Shown here: in pieces, positions 1-11,911 of the stretch
Numbering within the stretch: the first letter of the stretch is position 1
Layout of the letters: each line of letters opens with the position of its first letter
Assembly (NCBI GenBank): GCA_951394405.1
Contig: OX596338.1
Location: forward strand, 2,542,001-2,606,000
Length of the DNA stretch: 64,000 nt
Origin: Coprinellus micaceus
Taxonomy: Eukaryota; Basidiomycota; Agaricomycetes; Agaricales; Psathyrellaceae
Direction: 5' to 3'
Translations under genes and position numbers: made by a program
Notes under the pieces: generated by a model
The model's database searches: none
Told to the model about the DNA's origin: nothing
Seen by the model: only the letters and a program-made list of their open reading frames with translations

Positions 1-325
1 ATTCAGAACTGTGAGCTGTCAACCTCTCACGGTTCTTTCTTCCCTTCCCCTACCTCACTCACTCCCAGTGAACCTCGACATGCCCTGTCCCCTCCATTTT
101 CTTTCGCCCATTCGTTGAGCCGGCCCCTCGCTGACGTTGTGCGGAACAACGGTGACAGTAGTCCGATGGAATCCTCAACCTCTGGTTGGTGCATTGCAAT
201 GGCGCGACTTTGGTTGGTGCGGGTAGAATTGGCAGGGTAGCCGTAAATCGGGGTTCGGACTTCTGGTGTGTACTGGTTTATTGCTCGACTCTCGACTCTC
301 GTTCCCTTCCTGACCCCCACCAACG
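1..325. other. Non-coding flank of the hAT gene
   Basis: No credible gene is visible; the open frames here are short and of low complexity. The stretch lies directly upstream of the hAT start codon, so it may hold the hAT promoter, 5' leader or terminal sequence. I could not identify a terminal inverted repeat because the partner end of the hAT element is missing. Confidence 0.4.
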
Positions 326-2002
326 ATGGCTCCTAGTACGACTACCCAGTCTGCCAGCCGTGCATCTGCTCGGGCTCGTCAGCCAACTGCTCGTGCACTC
401 GCAAGTGCCGAACAGGTCACCGTCCCTCGCCGTTGACAGCGTTCACCTTCTACCTCTGAGGAAGAGGGTAATTCGGCCCCGGAAAGCGACCAGGGCGAAG
501 ATCCGGACGGCACCCCTCATGCCCAAGCCCCCGCTGCTGCTGCTGCCAACGCCGCCGAGGACAAGAGCAAGCGCGCCCAGTTCGCGAAGCGTTTCAACTG
601 TGCGGAGCGGACGAACGAGGAGGTTCTCGGTGCGTGCTCCTGTTGTTCCACCGGAGCCGGATATGCCTTAATGATTTCTTTAGCTCTGCAGATGAGGACG
701 TGGAAGTCCCCATGCTACGAGCACTTCGTCATGCCCCCTCTGATTGAGGAGGACCCTGATGGTACAGTCAAGTATGGGTTTCAATGTATCAAGTGCGTCG
801 CGTGTTTATTCTCTCTATGCTTGCTCACATTTCACATAGGAACCCATCCATTATCCTCTGGCGTGCGCGCCATGATGATGGGACGTCGAACCTGAATCGT
901 CACTGTGGTCGCTGCTCGCCATCCACTGGCCCCGAAGCTCTCGCCATGGCCGCCTACGCCTCGGGCTCAAAGTATAAGCCTGCTCGACATCGCGCCAAGG
1001 GTGTCATCTGGCTCGCCCGCCGCCGTCGACCGTACAACATTGTTGGTGATCCCGAGCTTCTCGACATCTTCAGCGACCTCCACAGCCACACGAAGACGCC
1101 CTCACCGTCCACCATCTCTCACAACATGAAAGATGCGCATGAAGTCACGAAGGCTGCTGTTATCCGCAAGCTCGCTGCTGTTTCGGGCAAGATCCATGTC
1201 GTTACCGATGGATGGACTTCGCCGAACGTCATCTCATTCATCGGTGTGGTTGTACAGTTTGTCAATGGTGGCAAGATTCATACCTTTACCCTCGATTATG
1301 TCAAGTATGTCTACCCTTGCGTGTTCGGCGTGCTCATGACCAACTAACATATCCTCCAGGTTGACGAAGGCCCATACCGGACAATACCTAGCGTCACAGC
1401 TTGCCAAATGTCTGCGTGAGTTTGGGATCGATGAGAAGGTATGCATTTATGGCCTAGGGTTGATTGCACGTCCTGACGTTCGTAGGTCATGGGCTTCACA
1501 GGCGATAACGCCTCGAACAATGACACTCTCGTTGAGGAGCTCTCAGTCCTCATTTCTTCCTTCCGTGGCAATGAGCTTCGAACCTGCTGCATCGCCCACG
1601 TCCTCAATCTTGTTGCCAAGGTATGCTTATCATGCAGCTGTTCTCAGCATCGCCCATTGTTCTAATGACTGTGAAGGCTATCTTATCGCCATTCAAGCAA
1701 AAGTTTACCAATGCTGACGTTGAAGCTGAGGCGCTCGTCGATGGCATGGAGGACGAACTCGTAGAGGAGGATTACGAGGTTCCCAAGGAGGATGGTGTTG
1801 CTGAGGACGTGCTTGCAAGTGACGCGGCGGCAGTCATGGAGGTCGAGTCAATGGACCTCAATGGTGCCCTCCCACTGTTGACGTCGGACACAGCATCTGC
1901 TGCACGTGTCATGCTAACCAAGGTGTGCCACCTCGCCGTCTTGTTCTCATCAATTACATATATTGTCCTTAGCTTGAGAAGCTTGTGCAGAAGGTCGCTG
2001 GC
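326..2002 (+). pseudogene. hAT-family transposase, broken and 3'-truncated
   Basis: A cut-and-paste DNA transposase gene of the basidiomycete hAT type. Reading from the ATG at 326, exons can be followed through GT-AG introns near 633-691, 793-839, 1305-1359, 1439-1485, 1621-1676 and 1922-1972. The second and third exons resemble the BED-type zinc-finger region (CIK...RHDDGTSNLNRHCGRC). They are followed by the family block RPYNIVGDPELLDIF, the catalytic-core motif HVVTDGWTSPNVISFIG (first acidic residue in TDGWTS), and GFTGDNASNNDTLVEEL followed by CCIAHVLNLVAK (second acidic residue in GDNASN). The C-terminal half, with the third catalytic residue and the dimerisation domain, is missing because the gene is joined to a Copia fragment at about 2003. 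An in-frame TGA at 434-436 also breaks the first exon. The family call is firm; the exon borders are by eye. Confidence 0.85.
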
Positions 2003-2190
2003 TGCAGCCCTTGGCCACAATACGACCCTTGAAGTGTTCAACCTTTCCGTCAGGAGTGCGTTTGGTCTTGAAGACCCAGCCAGAGGGGATGGCCTTGGCT
2101 CCAGGAGGCAGTTCGACAAGCTCCCAAGTCCCATTGCCTGTGAGGGTGAGGATCTCCTCGCATGCGGCAGCTCCCCAGTGCTGACTGTCG
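2003..2190 (-). mobile_element. Short Copia pol fragment
   Basis: About 188 bases closely match the reverse complement of Copia pol just upstream of and into the reverse transcriptase (compare Copia O at about 42690-42880). It encodes the family block PPGAKAIPSGWVFKTKRT and the following GRIVAKGCSQ region. There is no LTR and no target duplication. It sits exactly between the truncated hAT and LINE copy A. The junction with A falls in a shared GTC, so it looks like a microhomology join or template switch rather than an insertion. Confidence 0.85.
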
Positions 2191-5100
2191 GAGCCATACT
2201 CCCCCGTTGGAGTATGTCGGACGAGTTGGCTTCCCCTTGGGGTCGCGCAGCACCATGAATTGGTGCCCTAGATAATCTGGGTTGCGTGCCTGAGTAGCCC
2301 ATGCGTCCAGTGCAGAGTCGGCAACATGCTTGCGCACGCTGTCGAGAGAAGTAGCAGGCCTCGCTCCTGCCGGAGTAGGAGGGAGACTCCGCGCGTGCAG
2401 GTGAGCACGATGTTGGAGACCCCACTTCAACTTTGAAGGGGTCTCGATGAAATCCACCCGTCTGTCCGCCTTGGCGGCAAACCAGGTGCGGAGGGCCTTA
2501 CAGGTTGCAAGCAAAAACACCTGGCCCGAATGGATCCCCGGATCGACCGCTCTCTTAGCCATAGCCAGAGAGTCAGTGAATATCGCAATCCGATCACAGT
2601 CTTCTAGGGCCGTAGCCCTTCCAACTGCCATACAAATCGCTAAGAGCTCGGCGTCGGATGACAGGACACATCCTGCCACCGTGACTCCCTTGCTCCGTTG
2701 ATTGCCTAGGCCTTCGTATACGTAGGCCACGGTCGCATTATGCCTAGTGGTCTTGGGGACAGACATGTCCACCCCCATGCACACCGTGCGGTTGTTGGTA
2801 CTCAACGAGTTCCATAGAGTGTTCAGCTCCTGCCGACGTCGTTCGAAGATATCTTCGCCGTATCGCTGGAAGCTGTTGAAGTGGACTTGGGCCCCATAGA
2901 GGTCCATCATCCTAGATCCTGGAGTGTTTTCGGCCGCGCATGGCTCGAACTTCTCCATCAATTTGGGCAGTCCCCTAAGGGTCTGTCCTATAGTGTCCTT
3001 TACGCGGCCGCGGTTCACCGGGGAGAGGTGACAGGCAGCCCCATAATGGGGAGAGGCACTACCCCTGTGTTCCTCTGGTAGGAGGGAGCGCAGGGCCTGT
3101 GTGTCGGATAAAGTCGCCGTTCGGAATACAGCACGCTGTGAGAGTTTCCGAAGGTGAAGACGAATGGGTGGGAGGCCTGCAAGGCACTCCACCCCCCCAG
3201 TAGGAGACGTACGGAACGCTCCTATTATCCAACATGCTGCTTTACGCTGCATGGAGGTTAGAATTTTGAGTGCGCCTTGGATCTTGGCGCCTTCATAGTA
3301 CCACAACCTATGTCCGTACGTGCAGATGGGAATCACACACGCTCGGAACAAGATTCGTTCGTTCTTGGGCGATAGCCCTCGAGTAGAATTACCAAGCATC
3401 CTCATTGCCATTACGGTGGTGAGAGCCTTGGTCGAGTAATACCGGATATGTTCTTTGAAGGACAAGAACCGGTCGAAGAAGAAGCCCAAGTAGCGCCAAT
3501 ACTGCTTGGGTTTCAGAGGGGTGTCCCCTGTGAAGGGGGCATACCCAAGATCAAGGGGCATGCGGAAGTCCATGTGGCCCTTGGAGAAGTGGAAGAGTTC
3601 TGTCTTGTCATGTTCCAAGACGAGCCCTGCCTTTGTGAACATATCGAAGAGGCACTGGTATGCATGGTAGAGATGTACGCAATTTTCTTCGATATCGCGA
3701 GATTGGACGATGATGGTACCATCGTCCACGTATGAGATCAAGGTAGCGAGTTTCCCCTCTGGCCTCAACCGAAACAGCTTCATGATTGGAGCTATGACTA
3801 GGGCAGATAGCAGGGGTGAGAGGGCAGAGCCCTGTCCCACCCCTACGTCCGCCCGGAAAGGTTCCGAGGTAGAGCCATTCCACACATAGGATGTGTGTCG
3901 CTCCACCAGGTAGGATTCAAAGAAGGTCACCACCATCGGGTGGAATCCTTGCTTGCGAAGTACCTCGAGTAGGAACTCGTGGTTGATGAACGGAAAGAAC
4001 TGAGCGATGTCGAAAGCCACTACGCTCGTCTTAAGTCCTGCTGCCCATCCCGTTCGCACCAGGTGCGTAAGGAATAGGCCTGCGTCTTCGGTGGAGCGCT
4101 GACGCACCCCTCCCATTTGATTTGGATCAACAAGATTGTACTTGATCATGTCAAACTGAACACGGTTGGAAATCATCTTTTCAACCAGTTTACCAAGGGT
4201 GTTCAAGAGCACAATGGGTCTGAACGCCTTTGGGGCGGAGTAGGACGGCTTATTCAGTTTCGGTATGATGATCGAAAGCGAGTCCTTAAAGTGTTTTGGC
4301 CAGTGCCCGGTTTTTATGCAGGCATTGGCCAAGTCCATCACGACCTTTTCACATTCGGGTACAGCGAAGATGTACTTCAGGTGCTGCCATGTAACATGGT
4401 CAGGGCCCGGAGCAGAGCGAGATGAGCAAGCCTCCAGGGCCTGCCTCATTTCCAAGAGAGAGAATACTGGCCATTCCCTGACAGGCTCGTCGGGGAGTTC
4501 GTCCAGTAGACTCAGATCGACCGGTCGGTCGTTGGCCGCATTGTAGGTGCCGTGTAGGGCTCCCCAAAGCTGGTCGAGATTGTGACAAGGCTGTCCGTTA
4601 TGTTGGATAGCTTCGCACGGCGGGTTCTTGCGCTCCTTGACCCAGTCCATTAGGTCCCAGGGGCGCTTGTCTGTTTCTGAGATATCTTTGATGCGTTCAT
4701 CAAAGAACTCTCGCCTCGTCTTCTTTACAAGACGTCGAAATGCACCACGAGTTTCAGCAGAGTCATCCGCTTTCCACTCATCATATGCCTTCTGACATTC
4801 GTCAGTCCACCACTTCTTAGAGCGGGGGGTGATGATATACTCTTCTGAGTGGGCGAACCACGCATCGGAGAACACCTTTTCAATCGCCACAGAGGGTTCC
4901 TCCACTCCTTCCGCGGTGTTGAGATCGTACAGGTCGGAGAGACCGGGCATCTCCTTTTCGACCTGCATAAAGAACGGGGCCACTGCATCCTCCTTGAGGG
5001 TGCGGCCCTTGATACGCTCAGCGTGATTGCTGAGTTTGATGACTGAGGACAGCGGATAGTGGTCCAAGGTCCCCTTGAGGTCATGGTCCCTCAGCGGCGC

Positions 5101-5578
5101 TGCTGATAGGACGTAGGCAGGTTGGACTAACACCATGTCTATTACAGACTTGATGTTCGCATCGGCATAGGAAACATAAGTGGGTCCTGGATTAACAGGT
5201 GGGGAATATTCCACACCCAAGCGAGCTGCCGTTTCCAGCAGTAGAATAGCTGTATCTCCATGGTTGGGGACAGCATCGTCCCATTCCCTGGAGTGACAGT
5301 TGAAGTGTCCTGCCATGTAGTCCATGGCTGGGAGTGATTCTGCGCGGCGGTCGAGCAAGCGGATTGCTCGATGGTCGGTGTCTGAGTATACATTCATGAG
5401 ATGCATGGGCTCGTCCTCTGCGAACAGGGAGATAACCATTACATCTTGATCATCGATAAGATCTCGACGGTAAGTTGGGCGAAGAACGTCCAATCTCTTA
5501 TTTACATAGGCCATGACACGCGGACGTGTCTCGGCCTTGGTGGGAGGGACCATACAGGTCCACTTAGGATGACGGGGC
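2190..5578 (-). pseudogene. LINE-1 copy A: ORF2 truncated at both ends
   Basis: ORF2 polyprotein of a fungal APE-type LINE, read on the minus strand. It begins inside the endonuclease (about residue 60 of the full-length protein) and ends at the GGVWLR motif, just before the C-terminal zinc finger. The frame is open throughout. The endonuclease domain is followed by the reverse transcriptase, with AFDIAQFFP, GVGQGSALSP and the catalytic YVDDG, and then by RNase H (TDSLAMAKRAVDPG). Two changes hit the endonuclease active site: the usual GDFNCHS reads GHFNCHS, replacing the catalytic Asp, and the SDHYPLS motif reads LDHYPLS. The missing 3' end is replaced by the Copia fragment. The copy abuts LINE B head to head with no spacer at 5578/5579. 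Confidence 0.9.
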
Positions 5579-8500
5579 TACTCAGACGCCGACCATCGAG
5601 CAATCCGCTTGCTCGACCGCCGTGCAGATTCACTCCCGGCCATGGACTACATGGCAGGAGACTTCAACTGTCACTCCAGGGAATGGGACGATGCCGTCCC
5701 CAACCATGGAGATACAGCTATTCTACTGCTGGAAACAGCAGCCCGTCTGGGTGTGGAATATTCCCCACCTGTCAACCCAGGACCCACGTATGTGTCCCAC
5801 GCCGATGCGAACATCAAGTCTGTAATAGACATGGTGTTCGTTCAACCTGCCTATGTCCTCTCAGCCGCGCCGCTGAGGGACCAGGACCTCAAGGGGACCT
5901 CGGATCATTACCTGCTGTCCTCAGTTATCAAACTCAGCAACTATGCTGAGCGCATCAAGGGCCGCACCCTCAAGGAGGATGCGGTGGCCCCGCTTTTTTA
6001 TGCAGGTCGAAAAGGAGATGCCCGGTCTCTCCGACCTGTACGATCTCAACACCGCAGACGGAGTGGAGGAACTCTCTGTGGCCATTGAAAAGGTGTTCTC
6101 TGATGCGTGGTTCGCCCACTCAGAAGAATACATTATCACCCCCCGCTCTAAGAAGTGGTGGACTGACGAATGTCAGAAGGCGTACGATGAGTGGAAAGCA
6201 GATGACTCTGCTGAAACTTGTGGTGCATTTCGACGTCTTGTAAAGAAGACGAGGCGGCATTTCTTTGACGAACGCATCAAGGATATCTCAGAAACAGACA
6301 AGCGCCCCTGGGACCTAATGGACTGGGTCAAGGAGCGCAAGAACCCGCCGTGCGAGGCTATCCAACACAACGGACAGCCTTGTCACAACCTTGACCAGCT
6401 TTGGGGAGCCCTACACGGCACCTACAATGCGGCCAACGACCGACCGGTCGATCTGAGTCTACTGGACGAACTCCCCGACGAGCCTGTCAGGGAATGGCCA
6501 GTATTCTCTCTCTTGGAAATGAGGCAGGCCCTGGAGGCTTGCTCATCTCGCTCTGCTCCGGGCCCTGACCATGTTACATGGCAGCACCTGAAGTATATCT
6601 TCACTGTACCTGAATGCGAAAAGGTCGTGATGGACTTGGCCAATGCTTGCATAAAAACCGGGCACTGGCCAAAACACTTCAAGGACTCGCTTTCGATCAT
6701 CATACCGAAACCGAATAAGCCGTCCTACTCCACCCCAAAGGCGTTCAGACCCATTGTGCTCTTGAACACCCTTGGTAAACTGGTTGAAAAGATGATTTCC
6801 AACCGTGTTCAGTTTGACATGATCAAGTACAATCTTGTTGATCCAAATGAAATGGGAGGGGTGCGTCAGCGCTCCACCGAAGACGCAGGCCTATTCCTCA
6901 CGCACCTTGTGCAGACGGGGTGGGCAGCAGGACTTAAGACGAGCGTTGTAGCCTTTGACATCGCTCAGTTCTTTCCGTCCATTAACCACGAGTTCCTACT
7001 CGAGGTACTTCGCAAACGAGGCTTCCACCCGATGGTGGTGACCTTCTTTGAATCCTACCTGGTGGAGCGCCACACGTCCTACGTGTGGAATGGCTCTACT
7101 TCGGATCCCTTCCGGGCGGACGTGGGGGTGGGTCAGGGCTCGGCCCTCTCACCGGTGCTGTCTGCCCTTGTCATAGCTCCAATCATGAAGCTGTTTCGGT
7201 TGAGGCCACAGGGGAAACTCGCTACCTTGATCTCTTATGTGGACAATGGTACCATCATTGTCCAGTCTCGAGATATTGAAGAAAACTGCATGCATCTATA
7301 CCATGCATATCAGTGCCTCTTCGATATGTTCACAAAGGCAGGGCTCGTCTTGGAACACAACAAGACAGAACTCTTCCATTTCTCCAAAGGCCACACGGAC
7401 TTCCGTATGCCCCTTGATCTCGGATATGCCCCCTTCACAGGGGACACCCCTCTGAAACCCAAGCAGTACTGGCGCTACTTGGGCTTCTTCTTCGACTGGT
7501 TCTTGTCTTTCAAAGAACATATCCGGTACTATTCGACCAAGGCTCTCACCACCATAACGGCAATGAGAATGCTTGGTAACTCTACTCGAGGCCTGTCGCC
7601 CAAGAACAAGCGCATCTTGTTCCGAATGTGTGTGATACCCATCTGCACGTACAGACACAGGCTGTGGTACTACGAGGGCGCCAAGATCCAAGGCGCACTC
7701 AAAATTCTAACCTCCATGCAGCGTAAAGCAGCATGCTGGATAATAGGAGCGTTTCGCACATCTCCTACTGGGGGAGTGGAGTGCCTCGCAGGCCTCCCAC
7801 CCATTCGTCTTCACCTCTGGAAACTCTCGCAGCGTGCGGTGTTCCGGACGGCGACTCTATCTGACACACACCCCTTGCGCTCTGTCCTACCAGAGGAGCA
7901 CAGGGGAAGTGCCTCTCCCCATTATGGGGCTGCCTGTCACCTCTCTCCGGTGAACCGCGGCCGCGTGAAGGACACTATAGGCCAGACCCTCAGGGGCCTG
8001 CCCAAACTGACGGAGAAGTTCGAGCCATGCGCGGTCGAAAACACTCCAGGATCTAGGATGATGGACCTCTATGGGGCCCAAGTCCACTTCAACAGTTTCC
8101 AGCGGTACGGCGAAGACATCTTTGAACGGCGCCGACAGGAACTGAACACTCTATGGAACTCTCTGAGTACCAACATCCGCACAGTGTGCATGGGGGTGGA
8201 TGCGTCTGTCCCCAAGGCCACCAGGCATAATGTGACCGCGGCCTACGTATACGAAGGCCTAGGCAATCAACGGAGCAAGGGAGTCACGGTGGCAGGACGT
8301 GTCCTGTCATCTGATGCCGAGCTCCTAGCGATTCGCATGGCAGTTGGAAGGGCTACGGCCCTAGAAGACTGTGATCGGATTGCAATATTCACTGACTCTT
8401 TAGCCATGGCTAAGAGAGCAGTTGATCCGGGGATCCATTCGGGCCAGGCATTTTCGCTTGCAACCTGTAAGGCCCTCCGCACCTGGTTTGCCGCCAAGGC

Positions 8501-9511
8501 GGACAGACGGGTGGACTTCATCGAGACCCCTTCAAAACTGAAGTGGGGTCTTCAACATCGTGCTCATTTGCACGCGCGGAGCCTCCCTCCCACTCCTGCG
8601 GGGGTGAGACCCGCTACTTCTCTCGACAGCGTGCGCAAGCATGTTGCCGACTCTGCACTGGACGCGTGGGCTACTCAGGCACGCAACCCGGATTATCTAG
8701 GGCACCAGTTCATGGTGCTGCGCGACCCCAAGGGGAAGCCAACCCGTCCGACATACTCCAATGGGGGAGTATGGCTCCGACATGTAAATGAGAGTAATGC
8801 GCTCTGTGCACGTATGTGCAGGGCCATTCTCAACCACGCGCCTACTGGAGAGTACTACTCCCGGTTCCGCATACCTGGGCATGACAATCACGAATGTGAA
8901 TGCGGCTGTCCGGTGCAAACCCGTCACCATATTTTCACGCAGTGCGGTGTACTGCAAACTTACGACCGGGATCCCCGCTTTGTGCGAGAACTCGTTTGGT
9001 TTTTAGAGGATAACCCAAAGGCCTTTGCCTTCGGGTTCCAATACGCCCCACAGGGGGATGGTTGAGAGGACGCGGCCTCATCTGGTTTGGACTGGTCTCT
9101 GCTGGTTAAAGGTCTCACGTGAAGGGAGTTGGGTAGGTACCCTGACGTGTCAGCCCTTGCAACTGATGTGGATGAGGGGTACCCGAAGCGCGGTTACCGT
9201 GAGGGACACCGTTCGGGGGCAGGCAAGGTGTGCCCCCGGGGCCCATAACACCTTGTGGTGGACTGGTACTGGTGGGGATTGGACTGGACTGGGTGGGAAT
9301 GCCGACTTAACATACCGATCTGCTAGTGCCGCAAGGCCTTTCATCGTCTGTCTGCTGGTTGGGGGTAAAACCTCAAGCGCCGGGCGTCTCCAAATCGTCA
9401 ATCTTTCGTGTTTCATAATTGCAGTAGTACTTAGTTAGTGACGCTCGCGCTCTCTTTGTATGTTGATAGCGACCGGACTGCCATCATGCCCCGGTATATA
9501 AAAGCTGATTT

Positions 9512-9544
<33 letters not shown>
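5579..9544 (+). mobile_element. LINE-1 copy B, 5'-truncated, with A tail
   Basis: The element starts inside the endonuclease region of ORF2 and runs to the true 3' end. The 3'UTR is 9066-9512; it ends in the family tail (GCGACCGGACTGCC ... GGTATATAAAAGCTGATTTC, sub-lineage a) and a 32-base A tract at 9513-9544. No target duplication is detectable, because the left side is copy A in the opposite orientation and the right side is copy C. Confidence 0.92.
5609..9065 (+). pseudogene. LINE-1 B ORF2 (partial APE, RT, RNase H)
   Basis: Reading frames 5609-6088 and 5943-9065 are the same protein, broken by one extra T in a T run near 5995-6001 (CCGC followed by six T, where sister copies have CCGTTCTTT). 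After the shift, the reverse transcriptase, RNase H (GVDASVP, SDAELLAI, FTDSLAMAK) and the C-terminal zinc finger (CECGCPVQTRHHIFTQC) are complete, and the protein ends normally in YAPQGDG. The catalytic reverse-transcriptase motif is YVDNG instead of YVDDG, so the second active-site Asp is lost. The N-terminal half of the endonuclease is absent. This copy should not be able to move by itself. Confidence 0.9.
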
Positions 9545-9546
<2 letters not shown>

Positions 9547-10864
9547 TAGGGTCCTGGTCCACTCGGATGGGCGAGCCAGTGGGTTTACGCTTGCCGTCCC
9601 CGGGGGGGGCGACACGCGAGCGTTGCTTGTTCGTCTTGGAGGGAGCGAACGAAGGAGGAGGGTTCTGGGCGGGGTACTCCAGAGGTGGTGTGTCCGCGAG
9701 ACCCTCTCGGATCTTGCGAGCAGACGCCTCGGTGTACTCTCGCCAGTAGCGAAAGCCCTTGGGAGGAGCTGTAGATAGGGGGGAGGGGGGCCGCCCCGCG
9801 GGGCCGGCCTTCCCCCAGCCTTGAGGTACGAGCGCCACCTGTAAAGATGACGGCTCTTGAACCGCTGGGCTGACGAGCACGTCCTCCATGGGACGTGGTG
9901 TAGCAGAGTCTTGGAGATGCTCACCGGGAGGTACAACCTCGCCGCTGAGCATCTCCTCGACGTTGGCAGCCCAGGACCCGATTGCGGGGTCCGAGGCATA
10001 GATATCGTCGTCCTCCTCTTGCACCTGCATGGGGTGTAGGGGGGGGGCGTGTGCGGTGTCGCCGACAGGTCGGCTACGGAGAGGATCCTCGCTCTCTCCG
10101 CGTCCAAGGGGAGGGATCCTTCCGAACTGAGTCGGGGGGGATCGGATCCTCTGGGCGCGGGGAGTAGCTTGGGTGTGTGGAGACGGCGGACGGGTGCCCG
10201 GTGGGGTCACCATGTCGTTGTTGTCCAGGGATTTGAACGCAATCCCCCAGGCAGTGCCTTGGATGGCTGCGTCGACTCGGTCCCAAGTGAACCGTAGAGT
10301 GTTGACCGCCTCGTGCTCGTCAGCGGGAACATCCCGTCTAAGGAAGAACTCGGCAGCCCGATTGAGGGAGGAGATGGCGTCTTCTAGGGTGAGAGTGTTG
10401 GAGGGTGCCGGGGTGGGGAATGGGGTCCTGGTCGCTTCCGAGCCAAAACTCACCGCCTCCTCGTCATCCTCGTCGCTACTCTCGCTCCCATCCTTCTCCC
10501 TGTAGACTGTGGATGGTGGTATGGTGGCAGAGCGAGTGCTCTGGTCCTCCGTACCCCCTCCGCTGATGTTCAACGGGTCATCATCACTCTGGGTGGTGGT
10601 GCTCATCGATGTTTGAGATGGTCCGTGCGGAGCCCGAAGGGTCGGCACGTCCGGCGTGTATCGTTCGCGGGCTTGCGCCCCTAACGAGGTGGATTGGGGG
10701 GCCTGAGACAGGTCCCTGTTGGAGTGCATAGAGGCTGCCCGCGAATGGGGCCTCGGTGTAGAGGGAGCCGGATGGCTGGGATCTCGGGACGACGTGCGGG
10801 ATCGACCGCCCGGTGGGGACGACTTCTCCCGGCGCGCGGCGGGGTTTTTCTTCGATGAGGACAT
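9545..10864 (-). pseudogene. LINE-1 C ORF1, N-terminal fragment
   Basis: The first 440 or so residues of the LINE ORF1 (Gag-like RNA-binding protein), which in retrotransposition coats the element RNA. The sequence is rich in Pro, Ser and Arg and probably disordered, starting MSSSKKNPAARREKSS. It is open as far as VDQDPI, where the element is cut; beyond that the frame runs into the neighbouring A tract, read here as phenylalanine codons. The folded middle part and the zinc knuckles are missing. Confidence 0.88.
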
Positions 10865-10997
10865 TGGTGATGCCCTCGGTGGTCGTATACCAGCCTAGCA
10901 GTGGGCGGTACACCTTCCTGGTGACAGGGTAGAAGAGTTGCGAGTGTGGAGATAGGTCAGCCCGATTAGGAAGGTGGTGGTAAGAGATCAAGAAGCG
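9545..10997 (-). mobile_element. LINE-1 copy C: 5'UTR plus first half of ORF1
   Basis: The 5' terminus is complete: it starts CGCTTCTTGATCTC (minus strand from 10997), as in copies G and Q. It carries the 5'UTR of about 130 bases and then ORF1 from 10864. The sequence stops within ORF1 at 9545, where the A tail of copy B begins; the rest of the element is missing. The ORF1 type is sub-lineage a, the same as Q. Confidence 0.88.
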
Positions 10998-11907
10998 GTG
11001 TCGAACTTCTCCGTCAGTTTGGGCAGTCCTCTGAGGGTCTGGCCTATAGCGTCCTTTACGCGGCCGCGGTTCACCGGGGAGAGGTGACAGGCGGCCCCAT
11101 AATGGGGGGAGGCACTTCCCCTGTGTTGCTCTGGTAGGAGGGAGCGCAGGGGATGGGTGGGAGATAATGTCGCCGTCCGGAACACAGCACGCTGTGAAAG
11201 CTTCCAAAGGTGAAGACGAATGGGTGGGAGGCCTGCGAGGCACTCCACTCCTCCAGTAGGAGACGTACGAAACGCTCCTATTATCCAGCATGCTGCCTTC
11301 CGCTGCATGGAGGTTAGAATTTTGAGTGCGCCTTGGATTTTGGCGCCCTCATAGTACCACAGCCTATGCCCGTACGTGCAGATAGGAATCACACACGCTC
11401 GGAACAAGATGCGTTTGTTCTTGGGCGACAGCCCTCGAGTAGAGTTACCAAGCATTCTCATTGCCATTACGGTGGTGAGAGCCTTGGTCGAATAATACCG
11501 GATATGTTCTTTGAAGGACAAGGACCGGTCGAAGAAGAAGCCCAAGTAGTGCCAGTACTGCTTGGGTTTCAGAGGGGTGTCCCCTGTGAAGCGGGCATAT
11601 CCGAGGTCAAGGGGCATGCGGAAGTCTGTATGGCCCTTTGAAAAGTGGAAGAGTTCTGTCTTGTCATGTTCCAAGACAAGCCCTGCCCTTGTAAACATAT
11701 TGAAGAGGCACTGGTATGCATGGTACAGGTGCACACAGTTCTCTTCAATGTCTCGAGACTGGACAATGATGGTACCATCGTCCACGTATGAAATCAAGGT
11801 AGCGAGTTTCCCCTCTGGCCTTAACCGGAATAGCCTCATGATTGGAGCTATGACGAGGGCAGACAGCACTGGTGAGAGGGCAGAGCCCTGACCCACCCCT
11901 ACGTCCG
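10998..11907 (-). pseudogene. LINE-1 copy D: internal RT fragment
   Basis: A piece of about 0.9 kb from inside ORF2, from DVGVGQGSALSP to LPKLTEKF. It contains YVDDG, the thumb region and the conserved CWIIGAFRTSPTGGVECLAG block, with no frame damage inside. It has neither a 5' nor a 3' element end. The right edge abuts copy E head to head at 11907; the left edge abuts the 5' terminus of copy C. Confidence 0.88.
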
Positions 11908-11911
11908 AACG

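Noticed and set aside
2190..9544. LINE pair A/B as a single element inverted by twin priming
   Set aside because: Twin priming yields two complementary parts of one copy. Here A and B both contain nearly the whole ORF2 and differ in sequence (for example GHFN and YVDN are private), so they are two copies.
9513..9544. Poly-phenylalanine or poly-lysine coding stretches
   Set aside because: They are LINE A tails read by neighbouring open frames, not coding sequence.
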